Below the pieces are notes generated by a model. The model was given only the letters and a program-made list of their open reading frames with translations, did not search any database and was not told the origin of the DNA. The translations under genes were made by a program, and so were the position numbers. DNA of 64,000 nucleotides from Spongilla lacustris. Taxonomy: Eukaryota; Porifera; Demospongiae; Spongillida; Spongillidae. Location: the NCBI GenBank assembly GCA_949361645.1, contig OX442420.1, positions 1,124,981-1,188,980 on the forward strand, written 5' to 3'. Shown here one piece after another: positions 10,470 to 22,084 of this stretch (the stretch's first letter is position 1; the number at the start of each line of letters is the position of its first letter).

Positions 10470-10574
10470 GCTTTTTGCGTTGAACTACGCAAAAAGTGCG
10501 AGGCATGCTAGCAAAATGAATGATAACTATTAATATTTATTATAGCGTTAACGCATTCCGTTCGCACTTTTAAT

Positions 10575-10745
10575 ATGTACCCCCGGTGTCACGTAGAATT
10601 AGGGACCCATAGAATTTAGGACCCCCGTCCCCAAATCTCCGGAGAATTGGGGATCCCCGGCCCCAAATCTCCGTAGATTTAGGGACCCTCGTCCCTAAAT
10701 CTACGGAGATTTGGGGACCCCTCTGAAGAATTAGGGACCCCATCT
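10575..10745. repeat. Palindromic GGGGAC / AATTCTACGTAGAATT repeat cluster, locus 1
   Basis: Seven or so units of the type (T/A)AGGGACCC-ATAGAATT or CCCCAAATCTCCGGAGATT follow CCCCCGGTGTCACGTAGAAT. Each unit is itself near-palindromic (for example AAATCTACGGAGATTT). The same units and a mirrored GACACCGG end occur at 20219-20335. Confidence 0.7.
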
Positions 10746-10771
10746 AATATAACGGTATCGATTTAGATATA

Positions 10772-10779
10772 CATCATAT
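10772..10779. repeat. 8-bp target site duplication (catcatat), left
   Basis: CATCATAT directly precedes CAGTGTTGCC and recurs at 11942-11949 directly after GGCAACACTG. Confidence 0.9.
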
Positions 10780-11941
10780 CAGTGTTGCCGCGGTTGGACC
10801 GTCAACCGTGAAAACCGGCAATCAGCCGATACGGTAGGCCTGACCGTGTCCGTGACCGCCAGAAAAAATGCATGACGTAATACTGGTCGCGAATCACTAA
10901 ACCGCCAGTTTTTTTTAGCAAAATAACCGGGAACCTTAAAAAATTTACACGGTTACCATGTATGTATTGACGTATACATTTTGCAGTACTCGTGATCGGA
11001 GCCTGTCATGCAGGACCAGCATGGAGATGTGAACAACTCAGCAAGAGCAGGCAAAAGCCTGCCCCTGCCAGTGAGGTGTCAGTTGCTACTGACAAGCACA
11101 TGCATGCCTAGCATTGCCAGTTTGGTGAACACTATATAAAAGCACATGCATGATTTTTCTTGCTATTGCCGTTTGTGTGCAGGGATCTATTACAGAGCCG
11201 TTAGCCATACATACGTTGGCGCAAGCGCTTAAGTCCTCAAGTTTACAGTCTTCCGGATGGACCAATCTGCAGGATCCAGATCTGAATCAGATGACATATC
11301 AGTCAGTGGTGCGGGAGAGCCTCCTGCTGCTAAGAAAGTGAAACAGTGCGGCCCTATACTAGTGCAGAACTGAAACCTGCTGACGTTAAGGGTACATTCC
11401 ATCCTTCTGGTCCTAAGTTTTTGAACGTGTGGCTGTGGAAGCACTATAAGCTCTCTCCTCGGCTAACTGTGACAAATGGGCTTTGTGTGCTTTATGCCAA
11501 AAAGGAGGTGAAACCGTTTGGATTCCTCGCAGTGATGGGTCTATACTATACAAGGATGAAAAAACATCTGATTGATGTTCATAACATGTATGTTGGAGGC
11601 TTCATGCATCTGATGCATGCATTCGTGGCTCATCCATGCATGCGTTTTTTGTGTTACAGTGAAGAGCCCGCTAAGCAGACTGACTCCAAGGGCGTAGCAT
11701 CGGCACAAGGGCGAGGAATAAAATCATTATTCATGTGTTTATTAATATACATGTAAGTATTATTTATCAAACGCTCAAGCATCTGGTTCGTCCGTAACCG
11801 TCTAGATTTTCCCGGTAACCGTCAACTTTGACCGGATGGATTGTAAACGGTCAGCTATCGTCCACGAAAGTGACCGGGATGATCCGGTACGGTTCGCAGT
11901 GATCGTGACCGGATCGATCGCGGCTGACCGCGGCAACACTG
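10780..11941 (+). mobile_element. Non-autonomous hAT element, copy 2 (1,162 bp)
   Basis: It is the inverse of 3690-4851 with the same ends and the same length, and has its own distinct 8-bp duplication (CATCATAT). Different target duplications show two independent insertions rather than a segmental duplication. The near identity shows that both moved recently or have been homogenised. Confidence 0.92.
11257..11756 (+). pseudogene. Broken BED-type zinc-finger region of a hAT transposase, copy 2
   Basis: It has the same content as copy 1. An ATG at 11257 starts MDQSAGSRSESDDISVSGAG. The WKHYKLSP block is near 11436-11460, the Cys pair codons are at 11486-11488 and 11495-11497 in one frame, and the HLIDVH codons are at 11565-11582 in another. 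Both copies share the same disruptions, so the gene was already dead when these copies spread. ATP-independent DDE catalysis would need the missing C-terminal two thirds. A TATA-like CACTATATAAAAG lies at about 11129-11141, upstream of the ATG, and may be the ancestral promoter. Confidence 0.6.
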
Positions 11942-11949
11942 CATCATAT
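11942..11949. repeat. 8-bp target site duplication (catcatat), right
   Basis: This is the second copy of CATCATAT, next to the element's terminus. Confidence 0.9.
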
Positions 11950-13426
11950 AGCCGTGCGGACGGTCATCAGAGTTTGTATATAAACATACAGCAGAAAATA
12001 AAATAACAACAACAACATAGGCGCTATTCTACTGACTGTGTGGGAACCCTGGCTCCAGACGCAGCAGCAGCAGCTAGCTATAGGTCGATCGGATGGCATC
12101 GTACATGTACATGTATACACGCGTCACCTCGATCTTATGCATATTATAATATAGCTAAGCTATAATCATGCTCTCGCTTGACGGACAGGAAAGAGGCATT
12201 TACTCATCCCTCTAGATCTAGCTGTTAAAAGGACAAGTGGGGTGAAGGAAGCATGCTCTATTTCGTTGGTCGTCACTGATACGCGAGAGTCTGTTTCGGT
12301 TGTTGTTGATGAAAAATGATAATTATATTTATTCAATGGTTAAAAAAACACTGATTAGCGTGCAACACAGAAAACTCTTTGAGGGTGGCATTGTATCGTG
12401 AGAACTCATGATGGATGGTAGTACTATGTAGTATTTAGCAGCCACGTCACATCATAAGCAATTCCATAGTGCATTGATATGGTGGTGATCATTGCCTGAG
12501 TCAAAGAACACATGTATATGCTTTACATTAAAACAATAATTTTACCCCAGGATGTAGGTTATTGAGAGCAAAAAAAACCCCAAATTTGGTGTAACCAATT
12601 TCTGCATATTCATCATCTGCTAGCTGAACAACATAGTGACAGATCTCCCTATTATATAAACAAGATGTTAGGCCAAACATACATAGTGAAATATCTTACC
12701 AGAGGTTCAAATGCCTTTACTGGCGATGTATCAGCCAGCTGTACTATTTCAGTTCTACTTGGTATTTTGCTCTTTAATTTCAAATACATTCCCTTCCACC
12801 TCTGTTTATTTATTTTGCCAGCATAACATCCGCAATTTCTTCTTTAAAACATACAACATTCAGTTTATATGTGTGCATGCCTACATTTTAAAAAAAAGTA
12901 CCTCAATACTTTTAATGATCTTACAAACATGGTAACAGATATAGCAAGTTTCCTTTGATGGATAATGTATGTGCACTTTAGAAAACAGTATTGCTCACTG
13001 TGCGTCAAACGTTGAGGCTGCATATTCCTGCTGAGTAGATCTGGTTATGGTACCCTGGCTGACTTGCTGTAGCACTTGACTACTACTGCACACATCCAAA
13101 TCATCAACACCTCTGGCATTATAGGTTGGGATTTTGCCCTTGAAAATTTTGACTTAAAAAAATAATCAAAATGGAATAAATTGAATGAATTGAGTTGGAA
13201 ATAAAAAAATTTAAAAAACACATTCCTACCCGGCCATGCCAATATGGCTGCTATCATTTGATTCCTCACAATCTATGTATATGCATGGAATGATTAACAA
13301 ATGAATGAAGCTTGCTTACCATTCAACTTTTTCAAATGAAGTTCTGGACACCTTGAACTTCTGTGCATCTTCAGCTTTTAGCATGTCTTATATGATGTGA
13401 TATCAGTGTGTTTTCCAGTACAGATA
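11950..13426. other. No gene seen
   Basis: About 1.5 kb of AT-rich sequence without a convincing coding frame. ACCCCAAATTTGGTGTAACC near 12577-12596 resembles the subterminal CACCAAATTTGGTGTG of the CACTA element at 44257, so a small remnant of that family may lie here. Confidence 0.4.
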
Positions 13427-13428
13427 TA

Positions 13429-14768
13429 CAGGGTGATCCAAAAGTCGCGCAAAATGTTTGAATTGCTATAACTCCAGAACTGAACATTGTAAAATTATGC
13501 TGTTTGAAGTAAAAATCATGCCAATGTCTAATTTAAAGCTATTAATATGTAGTTATTATTAAGTTTATTTAATACATGCCAATGCATTGATCAACAAGCA
13601 ACAACCCCCAGAGAGTGTGTAAAAATTAATTTTTATAGCTATTAATATTACTTATCACGTGATCTACCTTATCTAAGGTTTTTGCGGGAAAACCCCCCCC
13701 CCCCCCCCACCCCCCCCCCCCCCCCCGCTCAAAGTCAAGCTATAGCATATAAATCACCAATATCGCGGTAAATCTATGCAAAGGAGCATCCAATAATCGT
13801 GCCAATAAACAGTTTACCAGCTTGCCTGGTGCCTAACGAAGCCAAATGTTTAAAACGGAATTTATTAATTTCCGTTAATTGGACTTGTGAAAAGCAGAGT
13901 TTGAATTATTAGACCCGTAGAGGAAGTCATACTCTAATTGTGGAACTAACAATTGCATTGATTCGTGTTTTGGAAGCAGAGTTTAAAGCTGTTGAAGTTA
14001 GGCAGCGCTTACGCATGCGCGGTATCCATATAAAATAATGTTAGGTCCGAGAACGAGAGTTCCTCACGTGAACATAATTGAATAATTATCGCATTCACGT
14101 GATACATTGCCACAACACAGCCCCACCCTCCTAAACTTTGCATCTCTGCAACATCATATTGCGGGCACTTTGCATTCACCTATCCGAATAGTCATCGTGG
14201 CCCATGCAGATGCAGGAGCAAATATTGTAAAACCCAGTGTTTTTACCATCAATGACCCCAAGCCGTTAAATAAGTTGTTTCCCAGGCAGTGCTTCAGTGC
14301 TTTAAAAACACAGCATCTTTATAGAACCCAAAGCATGCCATACCGCGCCGTTTGTAACAGCAGTAACGGTTTTAATAACAAACCAAACTCGGTGGGCATC
14401 ATTTCAATTCGATCCATCGATCCGGCAAGTACGCGCGTACGTACAGCACTGCAGCTACACGGGTGCATGTAACCACGTAGAGCAGAACGTGATTCATCAA
14501 AGACGCTATGGTATACGCGAATAGGTAAGCATCGGTTCAGAATGTAAGCCTACGTACTACGCACGGCGCATTCGTTCCCTGTTACAGACAGTATTCAGAG
14601 AAAACAGCGTCGTTTCGAGCAGAACCAACCCAACAACATGCAACTCGCTGAAACAGCTCGCACTGTAACGTCCCACCACGCTAAGGTACGTGTGCCTCAG
14701 GGGAGCAAGAGCCAAAGAAGACTCCCAATGGTGCACACATTATTAATTAAGAGATGACCCAATGACAT
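13429..14768 (+). repeat. Left inverted arm of the foldback element
   Basis: It pairs with 17105-18439. It includes a C-rich tract (13690-13726) interrupted by one A, a GCGCATGCGCGG-like word near 14012-14025, and a 121-codon open frame (14107-14472) that is repeated exactly in the other arm. That frame resembles no family I know and is more likely open by chance. Confidence 0.9.
13690..13726. repeat. Poly-C tract in the left arm
   Basis: About 36 C residues with one interrupting A, mirrored as poly-G at about 18147-18178 in the right arm. It can form G-quadruplex or i-motif structures, and its length is unreliable in any assembly. Confidence 0.9.
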
Positions 14769-14855
14769 TAAAGGGGGTTCCAATGGTTCACCCATTAGAG
14801 GGGTCCCAATGGTCTGGACATCAAAGGAAACAAGAGGGTCTCTATCTCTTAGGTA

Positions 14856-15440
14856 GGACAGTGTCCATTGTCACAGAATGTGCATAGGGTGACTGCAGAT
14901 GGAGCGAATGTGCTTCCACTGTATGCCTTGTTGACATGTCTACAGGAATGGTAGGGGTGGTTAGAAAAATTCTTAGCTGATACCGCACTAGTGAGAAATG
15001 TGTGGGGAACACCCATGGTGTATTTTTGGTGTAATTTCTGGGACACTGTCAAGTGTCACAGAATGCATAGGGTGACTGCCGATGGAGCGCATGTGCGTCC
15101 ACTGCATACCTTGTTGACACATGTATAGGGAAGGTAGGGGTGGTTAGAAAATGTTTAGCTGAGTCCCCACTAGTGAGACATGTGTGAGGTACACCACTGT
15201 TGAGTTGGTGTAATTTCTGGGACACTGTCAAGTGTCACATAATGCATTGGGTGACTGCAGAATGGAGCAAATGTGTTTCCACTGGATGCCTTGTTGAGCC
15301 ATGTACAGGAAGGTTAGGGGTGGTTAGAAAAATGTTTAGCTGAGTCCCCACTAGTGAGACATGTGTGATTAACACCCCTGGTGTATGTTTGTAATTTCTG
15401 GGACTCTATCAAGTGTCACAGAATGCACAAGATTGGTGGC
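14856..15440 (+). repeat. Satellite with ~180-bp unit, about three copies (locus 1)
   Basis: The word TCACAGAATG and variants recur at 14871, 15056, 15235 and 15416, giving spacings of 185, 179 and 181 bp. Each unit contains GACTGC(A/C)GA, GGAAGGTAGGGGTGGTTAGA and AGTCCCCACTAGTGAGACATGTGTG. The same unit forms a second array at 47215-47720 inside an unrelated CACTA element. Confidence 0.85.
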
Positions 15441-15782
15441 CGCTAAAGTAAAATATGTATTCAGAGAGGACCAAAAGCCATTAACAGAGCTTCTAAAAAG
15501 GAGCACAACTGCTGTATGAAATTAAGGGAAAATCCTACCCTGTTCAGTTTATAGCTTTTAAAGGTTATTAATATTACTTTAGTATCACTTGTAATATTAT
15601 ATGGATTATTTTACAGATGAGCTATCCACATGCCAACAGAAAGGAAGCATGTAATGTAAATTACTATATTCTTATGACCAACATCTCACCGATTTTAGAA
15701 ACAGAAACGTGTGCATGAAAGTGGAGAGTCTAGATTAGACAAAAATGGTAAGGAAAGGACCAAAATTTAATGTAATATCAAT

Positions 15783-16226
15783 TTTTGCATGTGACAGATA
15801 CAAGAGAAACTATTATTTTAGGGTATAATGGAGACAAGAATGCTGAGGTAAGTATAGTTGAATACATCTCTTTCTACGTAATAGCATGAGTATTTACAAG
15901 GTCCATTACTTGATTACAGACATCGAGAACAGAGATTTTCAGCAAAGGTGCCACATGCACAGCACTAGGTAATGCATGCAAGAAATTGTGTTATAAAATT
16001 TGTTTTATTCCTTTTCCACTAGTCAAAAGCTGTTCAGTCTCCTCATTTGGTGAAAACATGGTATATTTGTTACATGTATATGAATATCTATATACCTTAT
16101 AACTTTTTACACATGTTCAGAATGAAATATTACCAGTTGTAGAGAAGATGATGGTAAGTTGCAATTGTTTTTGCATGTGACAGATACAAGAGAAACTATT
16201 ATTTTAGGGTATAATGGAGAAAATGC
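15783..16226 (+). repeat. Local direct duplication with exon-like segment
   Basis: TTTTTGCATGTGACAGATACAAGAG... (about 55 bp, through GGGTATAATGGAGA) occurs at 15783-15838 and again at 16171-16225. In both places the segment after TGACAG is exon-like, with AG before it. In the first copy GAG is followed by GTAAGTATAG, a good donor site. Confidence 0.6.
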
Positions 16227-16894
16227 TTCAGAGGTTAGAAGAACAATGCAGCATCCAATGAATAGTCTCAGAGAAGTTGGATGAATGGCTGAACAGTTCA
16301 GAGATGGCAACATAAAGAGAAACTGCAGGATTGGACACAGCTACAGAGTCAAGTGAAGGCTTAACACATGACTTCTTACCAGCAACTTCCAGCAAATAAA
16401 AATACAATTAAGTGCCACCTGAGAAAACAACACCTGAAAGCAGTAAAGATAATAACATTTACATGGTTAGTTCCCCTGCATACATGTATATTGTAACTGG
16501 AACACATTCCCAACATGGCATATACATGTATAGGTAAACATGGAACGAATGTTTTTTTGATGCCTGCAAAGAACCCTTATGTATTTGGCCTGGCATTACT
16601 GGATCTATTTTTTACAAGACAGGAGCTGTCACAATTAATCATTGCTGTTTGCTAGCACAAAGGAGTTGCACTGGACAAAGCAAAGGTTGCCAGGATAATA
16701 GGTGAGTTGATAGATGTATGTAGGCATGTTAAGTATAATTATGCTCACAGATAAAGATACAGTGCAAATGAGTGGGACAGGAACAACGGCCAATCAAAAG
16801 TGCAGGGACTCATAGTCAAATCAGTGTTGTTTTTACTTGTACACAGTACTGCTACAGGTAGTATATACCTTGGCAAGTCTTGCCTGCTCAGTCA

Positions 16895-17100
16895 TGATAA
16901 GTCTTGATAAGTCTTGATAAGTCTTGATGGTTCCGTTCCAAATACTTGATAAGACATGCTAAGTCATGATAAGACTTGAAATGTTCCTTGCCAAGTCATG
17001 ATAAGACTTGAAAAGTTTCTTGCCAAGTCCTGATAAGTCTTTGCAAGGTTTCTTGGTAAGATTTGGTAAGTCTTATCAATCCATTGCAAGAATTTTTTGT
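16895..17100. repeat. Degenerate AAGTCTTGAT repeats
   Basis: About fifteen imperfect copies of TTGATAAGTC / CATGATAAGACTTG alternate in both orientations just inside the right arm. They may be binding-site clusters or simple local amplification. Confidence 0.65.
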
Positions 17101-17104
17101 AGGG

Positions 17105-18439
17105 ATGTCATTGGGTCATCTCTTAATTAATAATGTGTGCACCATTGGGAGTCTTCTTTGGCTCTTGCTCCCCTGAGGCACACGTACCTTAGCGTGGTGG
17201 GACGTTACAGTGCGAGCTGTTTCAGCGAGTTGCATGTTGTTGGGTTGGTTCTGCTCGAAACGACGCTGTTTTCTCTGAATACTGTCTGTAACAGGGAACG
17301 AATGCGCCGTGCGTAGTACGTAGGCTTACATTCTGAACCGATGCTTACCTATTCGCGTATACCATAGCGTCTTTGATGAATCACGTTCTGCTCTACGTGG
17401 TTACATGCACCCGTGTAGCTGCAGTGCTGTACGTACGCGCGTACTTGCCGGATCGATGGATCGAATTGAAATGATGCCCACCGAGTTTGGTTTGTTATTA
17501 AAACCGTTACTGCTGTTACAAACGGCGCGGTATGGCATGCTTTGGGTTCTATAAAGATGCTGTGTTTTTAAAGCACTGAAGCACTGCCTGGGAAACAACT
17601 TATTTAACGGCTTGGGGTCATTGATGGTAAAAACACTGGGTTTTACAATATTTGCTCCTGCATCTGCATGGGCCACGATGACTATTCGGATAGGTGAATG
17701 CAAAGTGCCCGCAATATGATGTTGCAGAGATGCAAAGTTTAGGAGGGTGGGGCTGTGTTGTGGCAATGTATCACGTGAATGCGATAATTATTCAATTATG
17801 TTCACGTGAGGAACTCTCGTTCTCGGACCTAACATTATTTTATATGGATACCGCGCATGCGTAAGCGCTGCCTAACTTCAACAGCTTTAAACTCTGCTTC
17901 CAAAACACGAATCAATGCAATTGTTAGTTCCACAATTAGAGTATGACTTCCTCTACGGGTCTAATAATTCAAACTCTGCTTTTCACAAGTCCAATTAACG
18001 GAAATTAATAAATTCCGTTTTAAACATTTGGCTTCGTTAGGCACCAGGCAAGCTGGTAAACTGTTTATTGGCACGATTATTGGATGCTCCTTTGCATAGA
18101 TTTACCGCGATATTGGTGATTTATATGCTATAGCTTGACTTTGAGCGGGGGGGGGGGGGGGGGGGGGGGGGGTGGGGGTTTCCCGCAAAAACCTTAGATA
18201 AGGTAGATCACGTGATAAGTAATAATAGCTATAAAAAATTAATTTTTACACACTCTCTGGGGGTTGTTGCTTGTTGATCAATGCATTGGCATGTATTAAA
18301 TAAACTTAATAATAACTACATATTAATAGCTTTAAATTAGTCATTGGCATGATTTTTACTTCAAACAGCATAATTTTACAATGTTCAGTTCTGGAGTTAT
18401 AGCAATTCAAACATTTTGCGCGACTTTTGGATCACCCTG
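17105..18439 (-). repeat. Right inverted arm of the foldback element
   Basis: This is the reverse complement of 13429-14768 and carries the mirrored 121-codon frame (17401-17766) and the poly-G tract. The near identity of two 1.3-kb arms implies recent formation or ongoing gene conversion between them. Confidence 0.9.
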
Positions 18440-19094
18440 TATATTCATTTGGACTTTTGAGGAATTGCTATAACATTTATACATTCAGCATTAATGTGTG
18501 GGTACCTTAAATACAGCAGCTGTTTAAATAACCATTTTCGTAAGCATTTTGACTCTGATGCAGTCTACCAGTGAAATAATATGTGTATCGATTTGAACAA
18601 AAAGTACAACATCACTTACAAACTTTAAATTTTACAGACTTTGGAAGTAAAACCTTGTCAGCTACCTATCAGTTTGAAATGTGAGAGATAAATTTATATT
18701 TCAAGTATCCTACCTTGCAAACAAACAATCGTCTCTGCAAGGTAAGAAGCACCTTGACATCCATCGTCTACGCGTTGCATGCAGGGAAAGAGAAACTATG
18801 TGACGTGGCACACTTGCAATTGCATGCAAACCTTGCATGTTTTAGCGGATTCTCACGTCGACCAATGTAGAATACGTCCGCGCCTTTTACAGCCAAACAT
18901 CGTTTTTAAAAAAGTAAACCGCCTGTCTTTTGATCGTCACTCACCATAGCCTAGGTGTACTGCCAGTCTGCCACTAGCTTTTCTGCAGAGTAGATCTGAA
19001 GCACGCACGGCCACAGGCTCAGGGCAGTATAGCAAAGTTCAACTGATAGATACACCGCATGCATAAGCACGTGCACAGAGAGAAGCTCCCGCAC

Positions 19095-20005
19095 ACACAA
19101 AAACGTGTCCATAATATATATCATCATAGATATTTAAGTAAGGGGATTGGAAACGGATCAATGAATCTAATTAGTCACGTACAGTCCATGTTACGCCTAC
19201 AATTAAAAATTCATATCGTACGCAGCAGCTGTTTTATGGACTATAGGGACCGAGACGTCAGGATCACAGGTTCACATCTTTGCGAGTGGTATATGGACAA
19301 GCAAAGCCTGGTACCCAAAGCCTTTGTTTTCCAGTCATACTTTCTTCTACACACTCGTAATGTCTTATACCCATTGCTTAAAAAATAATCAAAAATCGAT
19401 AAATGCTTCTCTCCTTAGCTTCGTTACCTCTCCTAAGGCGATACGGTTAAAGGGAAAATGACAGCCAATAGGCACGTAGCACACTGTGCACATCTATAAT
19501 ATGCAACGTTTAGCGCGCCAGCACCTGTAGAATCGTAGAAAAAGGTACAGTGCCAAAGTAACTCCATTTACGCTTCTTACGTACTAGAATGGAGGTTGCG
19601 AAGTAAAGAACAGTCCGCCGTACACAAAATTAAGGAAAGGCATACAGATATGACCTACCAACGACATAGTAGTAACAGAATCGCGCTGAGATGAACTGGT
19701 CAAAAATAAAAGGTACAGTCCGTAACCGAGTCGCGTAAGGTACTAGAAAATCGCGTTCAGCAAGCAAACAATAAGAGCAAAGAGCCGTGCCAGTTAAAGA
19801 ATGGCTTACAGACACGTAGGAAGATGTAATATGACGTTTTAGGACGAAAACAAATCACACAGTAGCAGCAGTTTTCAAGTCTTCATTGGTTTAAGGGTAA
19901 TAATAACCGTGTCAAGGAGTGTACGTGTACAATCATGCGCTCACGTGATGCGTTTCCAATCCCCTTACTTTAATATCTATGATATCATATATACGCACAA
20001 AGTCA
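19095..20005. mobile_element. Possible transposon with ~45-bp inverted ends
   Basis: CATAGATATTTAAGTAAGGGGATTGG at about 19124-19150 is mirrored by CCAATCCCCTTACTTTAATATC at about 19955-19978, with weaker pairing outside (TATATATCAT / ATGATATCATAT). The interior has no recognised gene. No target duplication was found, so the boundaries are approximate. Confidence 0.45.
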
Positions 20006-20218
20006 GTACCCCCGGCCGGTATGCATGGCCCAGCGGCCAGATAAACGATGGACACAAAGAAAGTAGCCTTCTAGACTCTTCGACGGTGTTGGGCCTCCAG
20101 CGAATGGAATTAATTAACACCTCGACTCAGGCTGTTGATCTAGCATTAGTTGCGTATATCAGTACAAGAAGGACTTCTTCCCATGCATGCAGCCCTTCAC
20201 AAGTATATAATTTATAAG

Positions 20219-20335
20219 TGTCCCCATTTCTACGCAAGGGTCCCCAATTCTACGTAGAATTGGGGACGGGGGGTCCCCAATTCTATATTGAGTCCCCAAT
20301 TCTATATGGAGTCCCCAATTCTACCTGACACCGGT
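20219..20335. repeat. Palindromic GTCCCCAATTCTA repeat cluster, locus 2
   Basis: About six units of GTCCCCAATTCTA, two of them fused as the palindrome CCCCAATTCTACGTAGAATT, end in CTACCTGACACCGG. This mirrors the cluster at 10575-10745. Confidence 0.7.
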
Positions 20336-20634
20336 ATTAAACTTGTGTTATTGTAGCTTGCAGCTTCTATACATGTATGTTCGATGCGCCGATCTTTTCC
20401 AAATCGGCAAATGTCAATTATAATTGGCCCTCCGGGCCGGAATCCCTTCGCCCTTTCCAGCGCAGCACGCAAGATAATAATACAATAACATTTAATGACC
20501 ATCAATGCAATATTAATTTTGCTGGTTAATTCATAGATCGAGAGCTAGAGATCGCACTACACAAGACATACGAACAATAGTAGCCCGTTGTTACCTCTGC
20601 CATCGCAAGTACGTAGTAATAGGTTGAATAAAGT

Positions 20635-20691
20635 GGGGGGGGGGGGGGGGGGGCCGCCATTGAGTCCCGAACGGGGGGGGGGGGGGGGGGC
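20635..20691. repeat. Two poly-G tracts
   Basis: G runs of about 18-20 bases at 20635-20654 and 20671-20690, separated by CCGCCATTGAGTCCCGAAC. G-quadruplex potential. Confidence 0.9.
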
Positions 20692-21477
20692 ATGGATGTA
20701 GCTTAAGCACTAACCTCTAAATCTTTTGGTCGAACTAGATTCTGAACCACAACGGCGGGGAGTAAGCAAAGGGGTAGAGCATACCCGGGCATCACTGCCT
20801 ATACCCTCACAGCTGGATGATGCTTAGTCCTGAAAATAACCGTTTTCAGTTTCAGTATTACCACGGCTAGTTTGATGTTTAAAAGTGAATCTGTATCCTG
20901 GTGAAGTCACCGCAGATGTGAAACCATTTGTTTCAGTCAACAATTATAAGGTGATTGAAATCTCCATGCAATGTGCGGGAATGGTCTCCATTTGAAAGCC
21001 ATGTACACAGTCTGCATGTACATATGCATGTACTTAGCGGCGAAAGTTCTTTTCGGCTTTTGGTCATACCTCTGCATGGATACTGATTTTGGGTAATGAA
21101 ATCGCGATACACAGAGTCATTAATTATCGAAAATCAGTATATTTTAAATACAAAATCCATGCAATTACACTTGAATATTGTTTGTACCAGAAGAGATATA
21201 TATCTAGCATCGTATAACCTTCTGAATAGAACGCGCTCCACATAATTTCAGAATATGAAAACTTGTAACTTCAACAAATTTTGTGACCACTCATGATAGT
21301 TTCTCCATGTGTCAGACTCCCCGACACTATTATAGCAACTGATCGCTATTAAACCGCGTGTTCTTACCGCCTGTGCTAGGATAATAATTATTATTTACAT
21401 TAATTTTAATGTGCTCACCTGCCACAACCAACTGCACAATGTGTTGGTGGAGACTTGCTGTAGAGCCCACATGAGAG

Positions 21478-21726
21478 ATGGGTAGCAACCTCACACCTGA
21501 TCATGACCACTCACGCCCTGCAGACATTTTGCTACCCATCTGGGCCCTTGGTAAGCCGGCTGCCTTTGATATCTCAGTGACATCACTGCCAAATCCAAAA
21601 GTTTTATCAGTAGTGGGATTGTCAGCTGGGGCAGCCACCTTATCGATCCAAAGTGCATTGCCTTGGGCTGGTGTTGTATACCACTAGTTGCAGAGTCCTA
21701 TGGTGCATGGGGAAAGGAAGCCATGT
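21478..21726 (+). pseudogene. Non-LTR retrotransposon C-terminal fragment
   Basis: The frame reads DHDHSRPADILLPIWALGKP then AAFDISVTS, matching the C-terminal region of the larger copy at 32921-34275 (RPADILVPNWSLGKPAAFDL). After one frameshift it continues KCIALGWCCIPLVAESYGAW and GKEAM, then a stop. The PAD...D-x-S/V pattern resembles a restriction-like endonuclease of the kind at the C-terminus of some non-LTR retrotransposons. It is followed by a poly-G tract (about 21745-21770). Confidence 0.75.
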
Positions 21727-21739
21727 AGCCAGGCTTGAT

Positions 21740-21744
<5 letters not shown>

Positions 21745-21771
<27 letters not shown>
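21745..21771. repeat. Poly-G tract
   Basis: About 26 consecutive G residues beside the retrotransposon fragment. Confidence 0.9.
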
Positions 21772-22084
21772 AGGAGAGAAAAATAGCTGTGCTATCTGGC
21801 AGGCTCAACCTGAATTTTCTGATGGCAAATGCGACCGCAATCCTCTCCAGGTGGACCCCTTCTTAAAGTTTATCTGAACGTTGCAGTTCCTCACCATACG
21901 TACCTTTGTAGTTAATGTGTTTTATTTACTCTACATTGAATCTGCCCATTATTCTATATAATTATAGTTATTGAGCGTGTAAAAAAAGTATAAAAGTATA
22001 AATATCATAATATTAAAAACACATTGAATAATAACTACTTATCAAAAACATTATTACAAAGTACCTAATGTTCCAAATCATAAT

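Larger units (their letters stand above)
13429..18439. mobile_element. 5,011-bp foldback transposon with 1.34-kb inverted arms
   Basis: The ends CAGGGTGATCCAAAAGTCGC and GCGACTTTTGGATCACCCTG are each flanked by TA (13427-13428 and 18440-18441), consistent with the TA duplication and end style of Tc1/mariner-like elements. The arms 13429-14768 and 17105-18439 are nearly identical in inverse orientation. The differences I saw are a few bases plus the lengths of homopolymer tracts. The 2.3-kb centre holds a 180-bp tandem repeat, a local duplication and exon-like pieces, but no recognisable transposase. It is therefore probably non-autonomous. Confidence 0.85.
18442..21477. other. Mostly unassigned, with an inverted-repeat pair and G tracts
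   Basis: No gene is recognised. The supportable items are listed separately: inverted repeats near 19.1 and 19.97 kb, a palindromic repeat cluster at 20.2 kb, and two poly-G tracts. Confidence 0.45.

Noticed and set aside
14107..14472. A 121-codon frame conserved in both arms of the foldback element
   Set aside because: The conservation only reflects that the arms are copies. There is no known motif, and codon use gives no support.
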